Of a DNA stretch of 16,346 nucleotides, positions 13,954-16,346 are shown one piece after another. The position numbers and the translations under genes were made by a program. Origin of the DNA: DATGFK01 sp040007395 (GTDB lineage: Bacteria; Chloroflexota; Anaerolineae; Aggregatilineales; UBA2796); the NCBI GenBank assembly GCA_040007395.1, contig JBDTVG010000033.1, positions 1 to 16,346 on the forward strand, in the 5' to 3' direction. Each line of letters begins with the position of its first letter. The first letter of the stretch is position 1. The notes below the pieces were generated by a model. That model had not been told where the DNA came from and made no database searches. It was given only the letters and a program-made list of their open reading frames with translations.

Positions 13954-15072
13954 TTATTCCTCATCGTCATCAGCCACATGACCATTCCCATTGGGGTGAT
14001 CATGATTCTCCATCGAGCCTTGTAACTTTTCGGCCTGATCGCGGGTCGAAAGTTCATCGATAAACGGCTCAAGGCCGCCTTCCATTACGCCACGATAGGT
14101 GAGGTCCATGCCGATCCGGTGGTCGGTGACGCGGTTCTGCGGCAAATTGTAGGTGCGGATCTTCTCGCTGCGTGCGCCAGAGCCGATCTGACCCTTGCGG
14201 GCGGCATCCTGCTCGGCTCGGAGTCGTTCCTGTTCGGCTTCATACAACCGCGCCCGCAAGATCGCCATCGCTTTGATCTTGTTCTGTAACTGCTTGCGTT
14301 CGTCCTGTACGGCGACGACAAGCCCTGTCGGCAAATGGGTGATGCGTACCGCCGAGTCTGTCGTATTGACGGACTGCCCGCCCGCGCCCTGCGAACGGTA
14401 TACGTCGATTTGCAGATCCTTAGCATTGATGTCCACGTCTACTTCGTCTACCTCGGCAAGCACAGCCACTGTTGCTGTCGACGTATGGATGCGCCCTTGA
14501 CTCTCGGTTGCGGGAACGCGCTGCACACGATGTACGCCGCTTTCATACTTGAGTCGCGAGTATGCGCCGTGTCCCTTGACCTCGAAGACCACTTCCTTGT
14601 AGCCGCCAGCGCCGTTTTCGCTGGTACTCGCGATCTCGACTTTCCAGTTTTTCAGTTCGGCGTAGCGTGTATACAGACGCAGGAGATCCGCCGCGAACAA
14701 CCCGGCCTCGTCGCCGCCCGTCCCGGCGCGAATTTCGACGATCACGTTTCTGTCGTCGCGGGGATCTTTGGGCAGCAGCATGGTTTTTAACTGGCCTTCG
14801 AGCGTGGTAAGCTGCTCCTTGAGGCTGGTAGATTCCTCCTCCGCGAGAGCGTGGAGTTCTTCATCCTTTTCGTTCTCGATGAGGGTTTGCGCTTCCTCAA
14901 GTTCCTGCGTGGCACGGCGATACTGGCGGTAAGCCTCGACAATCGGGCCAATGCCAGCGCGTTCCTGTGCTAGTTCTGCAACTTTGGCATAGTCGCTTGA
15001 AACTGCCGGATCTGCCAGCAGCCGATCTAATTCTTCATACCGGGATTCGATCCCGGCGAGCTTGTCAAACAT
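13954..15072 (-). CDS. prfA: Peptide chain release factor 1 (RF1)
   Basis: Recognises UAA and UAG on the ribosome and triggers peptide release. The 372-aa product shows the RF1 anticodon-like tripeptide PAT (187-189, in RVPATESQGRIH), which distinguishes it from RF2 (SPF), and the catalytic GGQ (231-233, in SQGAGGQSVNTTDSAVRITH). The N-terminal coiled-coil domain and the end of domain 4 (RIGMDLTYRGVMEGGLEPFI) are complete. Beyond the usual end it has an extra His/Asn/Gly/Asp-rich tail (about 355-372). The start ATG 15072 has AGAAGGA upstream. It lies 21 bp after galK on the same strand, so it is probably co-transcribed. Core housekeeping gene. Confidence 0.97.
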   Translation of the reverse strand: MFDKLAGIESRYEELDRLLADPAVSSDYAKVAELAQERAGIGPIVEAYRQYRRATQELEEAQTLIENEKDEELHALAEEESTSLKEQLTTLEGQLKTMLLPKDPRDDRNVIVEIRAGTGGDEAGLFAADLLRLYTRYAELKNWKVEIASTSENGAGGYKEVVFEVKGHGAYSRLKYESGVHRVQRVPATESQGRIHTSTATVAVLAEVDEVDVDINAKDLQIDVYRSQGAGGQSVNTTDSAVRITHLPTGLVVAVQDERKQLQNKIKAMAILRARLYEAEQERLRAEQDAARKGQIGSGARSEKIRTYNLPQNRVTDHRIGMDLTYRGVMEGGLEPFIDELSTRDQAEKLQGSMENHDHPNGNGHVADDDEE

Positions 15073-15093
15073 AGAGTCCTTCTACTAAACCAC

Positions 15094-16260
15094 TCAAGAA
15101 ACCTGCTCGGCGCTACTGCCCGGCCCCGCCTTGACGGCGTAAATGTAGGCTTGCAGATGCGTCGCTGCATTATACGCTTCCGCGACGTTTCTGGATAGAC
15201 TCTGTACCGCGTCATCTTCGACCAGCGCGATGACTGCTCCACCAAAGCCACCACCCATCATGCGTGCGCCGTAGCAGCCCGGTTCCTTCTGAGCGAGTTC
15301 CGCCATAATATCCAACTCAGGGATGCTGATCTGGAACAGGTCGCGCAGGCTAGCATGGCTTTCATTAATCAAACGTCCCACAGTTTTCAGGTCGCCTGCT
15401 TTGAAGGCTTCGACAGTTGCCAGCGTCCTCACATCTTCGTTGACGACATGTGCCGCCCGCCGTTCGATCACCTCTGGTAGTTTGTCGGCATTAGCGGCGA
15501 GTTGTTCCGGCGTAACATCACGCAGCGCCGCGACCCCAAGCAATCGGGCGGCTTCCTCGCACTGAGCGCGTCGCTTGCCATATTCACTGTGAACCAGTTC
15601 GCGCCGCTTGCCTGTATCCAACGCAACAAGGCTTACTCCGTCTGGGATCGGCACGGAGGTCGTGGCGAGGCTGCGGCAGTCAATCAGCAGCGCATGGCCC
15701 TCCTCGCCCAACGCCGAGATCAATTGATCCATTGACCCAGTTGGGACACCGATATACTTATGCTCGACTTCAACGCCGAGCAACGCTTTTTGTTTGCGGG
15801 TCAACTGGAGTCCGAATAAGGCGGCGGTCATCTCGAACATGGCTACTTCAAAGGCCGCCGACGAACTAAAGCCTGCTCCCGATGGCACATTGCCTGCAAT
15901 GGCCAGATCCATGCCGTGCAAGGTATTCCCGTTTTCGCGCAGTACCCACAGCGTTCCCCGTAGATAGTTAGTCCAGTTTGGCAGCGATTTATCCTGCAAC
16001 TGATCCAGGGTAAACGATACCTCACTGTGGTAATCCAAAGAGATGACATTTACAACGTTGTCAGAACGCAGCCGCCCAGCAATAAAAATAGCGCGATCAA
16101 TGGCGGCAGGCAGCACAAAGCCATCGTTGTAATCGGTGTGTTCGCCAATAATATTTACACGCCCCGGAGCTTGAGCGATGTAGGCAGGTTTACCATAGTG
16201 TTCAGTAAAGGCTGTGATGAGGGTACTTTTTAGATCAACCGTACCGTAGGTGGATTTCAT
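15094..16260 (-). CDS. galK: Galactokinase
   Basis: GHMP-family kinase that phosphorylates alpha-D-galactose at C1 with ATP, the entry step of the Leloir pathway. Motifs: substrate/signature GRVNIIGEHTDYNDGFVLP (33-51, with Arg34, Glu40, His41, Asp43), ATP loop GNVPSGAGFSSSAA (123-136), MDQL with presumptive catalytic Asp178, and GARMMGGGFGGAVIALV near 331-347. Length 388 aa from ATG 16260 is normal. That start is chosen over an upstream in-frame ATG because AGGAGT lies ten bases before it and the protein then begins as family members do. No other Leloir genes are in the window; they may lie upstream on this strand beyond the edge. The next gene downstream is prfA. Confidence 0.96.
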   Translation of the reverse strand: MKSTYGTVDLKSTLITAFTEHYGKPAYIAQAPGRVNIIGEHTDYNDGFVLPAAIDRAIFIAGRLRSDNVVNVISLDYHSEVSFTLDQLQDKSLPNWTNYLRGTLWVLRENGNTLHGMDLAIAGNVPSGAGFSSSAAFEVAMFEMTAALFGLQLTRKQKALLGVEVEHKYIGVPTGSMDQLISALGEEGHALLIDCRSLATTSVPIPDGVSLVALDTGKRRELVHSEYGKRRAQCEEAARLLGVAALRDVTPEQLAANADKLPEVIERRAAHVVNEDVRTLATVEAFKAGDLKTVGRLINESHASLRDLFQISIPELDIMAELAQKEPGCYGARMMGGGFGGAVIALVEDDAVQSLSRNVAEAYNAATHLQAYIYAVKAGPGSSAEQVS

Positions 16261-16346
16261 GAAAATTGTGACTCCTGACGAGTTATAAATACAGGACTTT
16301 CGCTTTAGATAGTTGAAAAAGCCGGGATATGCGGACACTGAAGTTC

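Noticed and set aside
14335..14790. 151-codon + strand open frame inside prfA
   Set aside because: Antisense shadow of prfA, which has intact PAT and GGQ motifs on the opposite strand.

Overview
The window reads as an accessory-rich stretch of a free-living bacterial chromosome, most likely a Chloroflexota member. This is an inference from the general feel of the proteins: a CSLREA-domain beta-helix protein, ISKra4- and IS200/IS605-type transposons, and a TipAS-type MerR regulator. No rRNA or other decisive marker is present. Base composition is mixed: most genes are moderately GC-rich, while the beta-helix gene (3105-4328) and the AlkD-like gene (10943-11644) are visibly AT-rich.

Left part (1-4328, + strand): a decayed ISKra4-type transposase (1-1022); an intergenic dyad that looks like an operator; an unrecognised 330-aa protein; an N-formylglutamate-amidohydrolase-like enzyme; and an exported CSLREA/beta-helix protein.

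Centre (4384-10511, - strand): a nucleoside-type (BMP/Nup) ABC importer operon, transcribed permease P, permease Q, ATPase. The double ATPase is 760 aa instead of about 510. Each of its two nucleotide-binding halves carries an extra hydrophobic block with two predicted membrane spans, at the same place between Q-loop and signature motif. This is the most unusual feature of the window. A complete IS200/IS605 element (tnpA, tnpB, both end hairpins, presumptive omega-RNA) lies in the opposite orientation exactly at the permease Q/ATPase junction. Removing it in silico restores a junction with only three bases between the permease stop and the ATPase start. No substrate-binding lipoprotein gene is in the window.

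Right part (10512-16346): a 430-bp gene-free stretch with a strong inverted repeat; an AlkD-like DNA glycosylase; a convergent MerR/TipAS regulator with a textbook 19-bp-spacer promoter, divergent from a small multidrug-export-type membrane protein; a silent-site-diverged duplicate of the 3' end of prfA; an unrecognised two-span membrane protein; and a galK-prfA gene pair (galactokinase, peptide chain release factor 1) on the - strand.

Functional links: galK and prfA look co-transcribed, the importer genes form one operon interrupted by the IS, and the MerR regulator may control the adjacent export protein.
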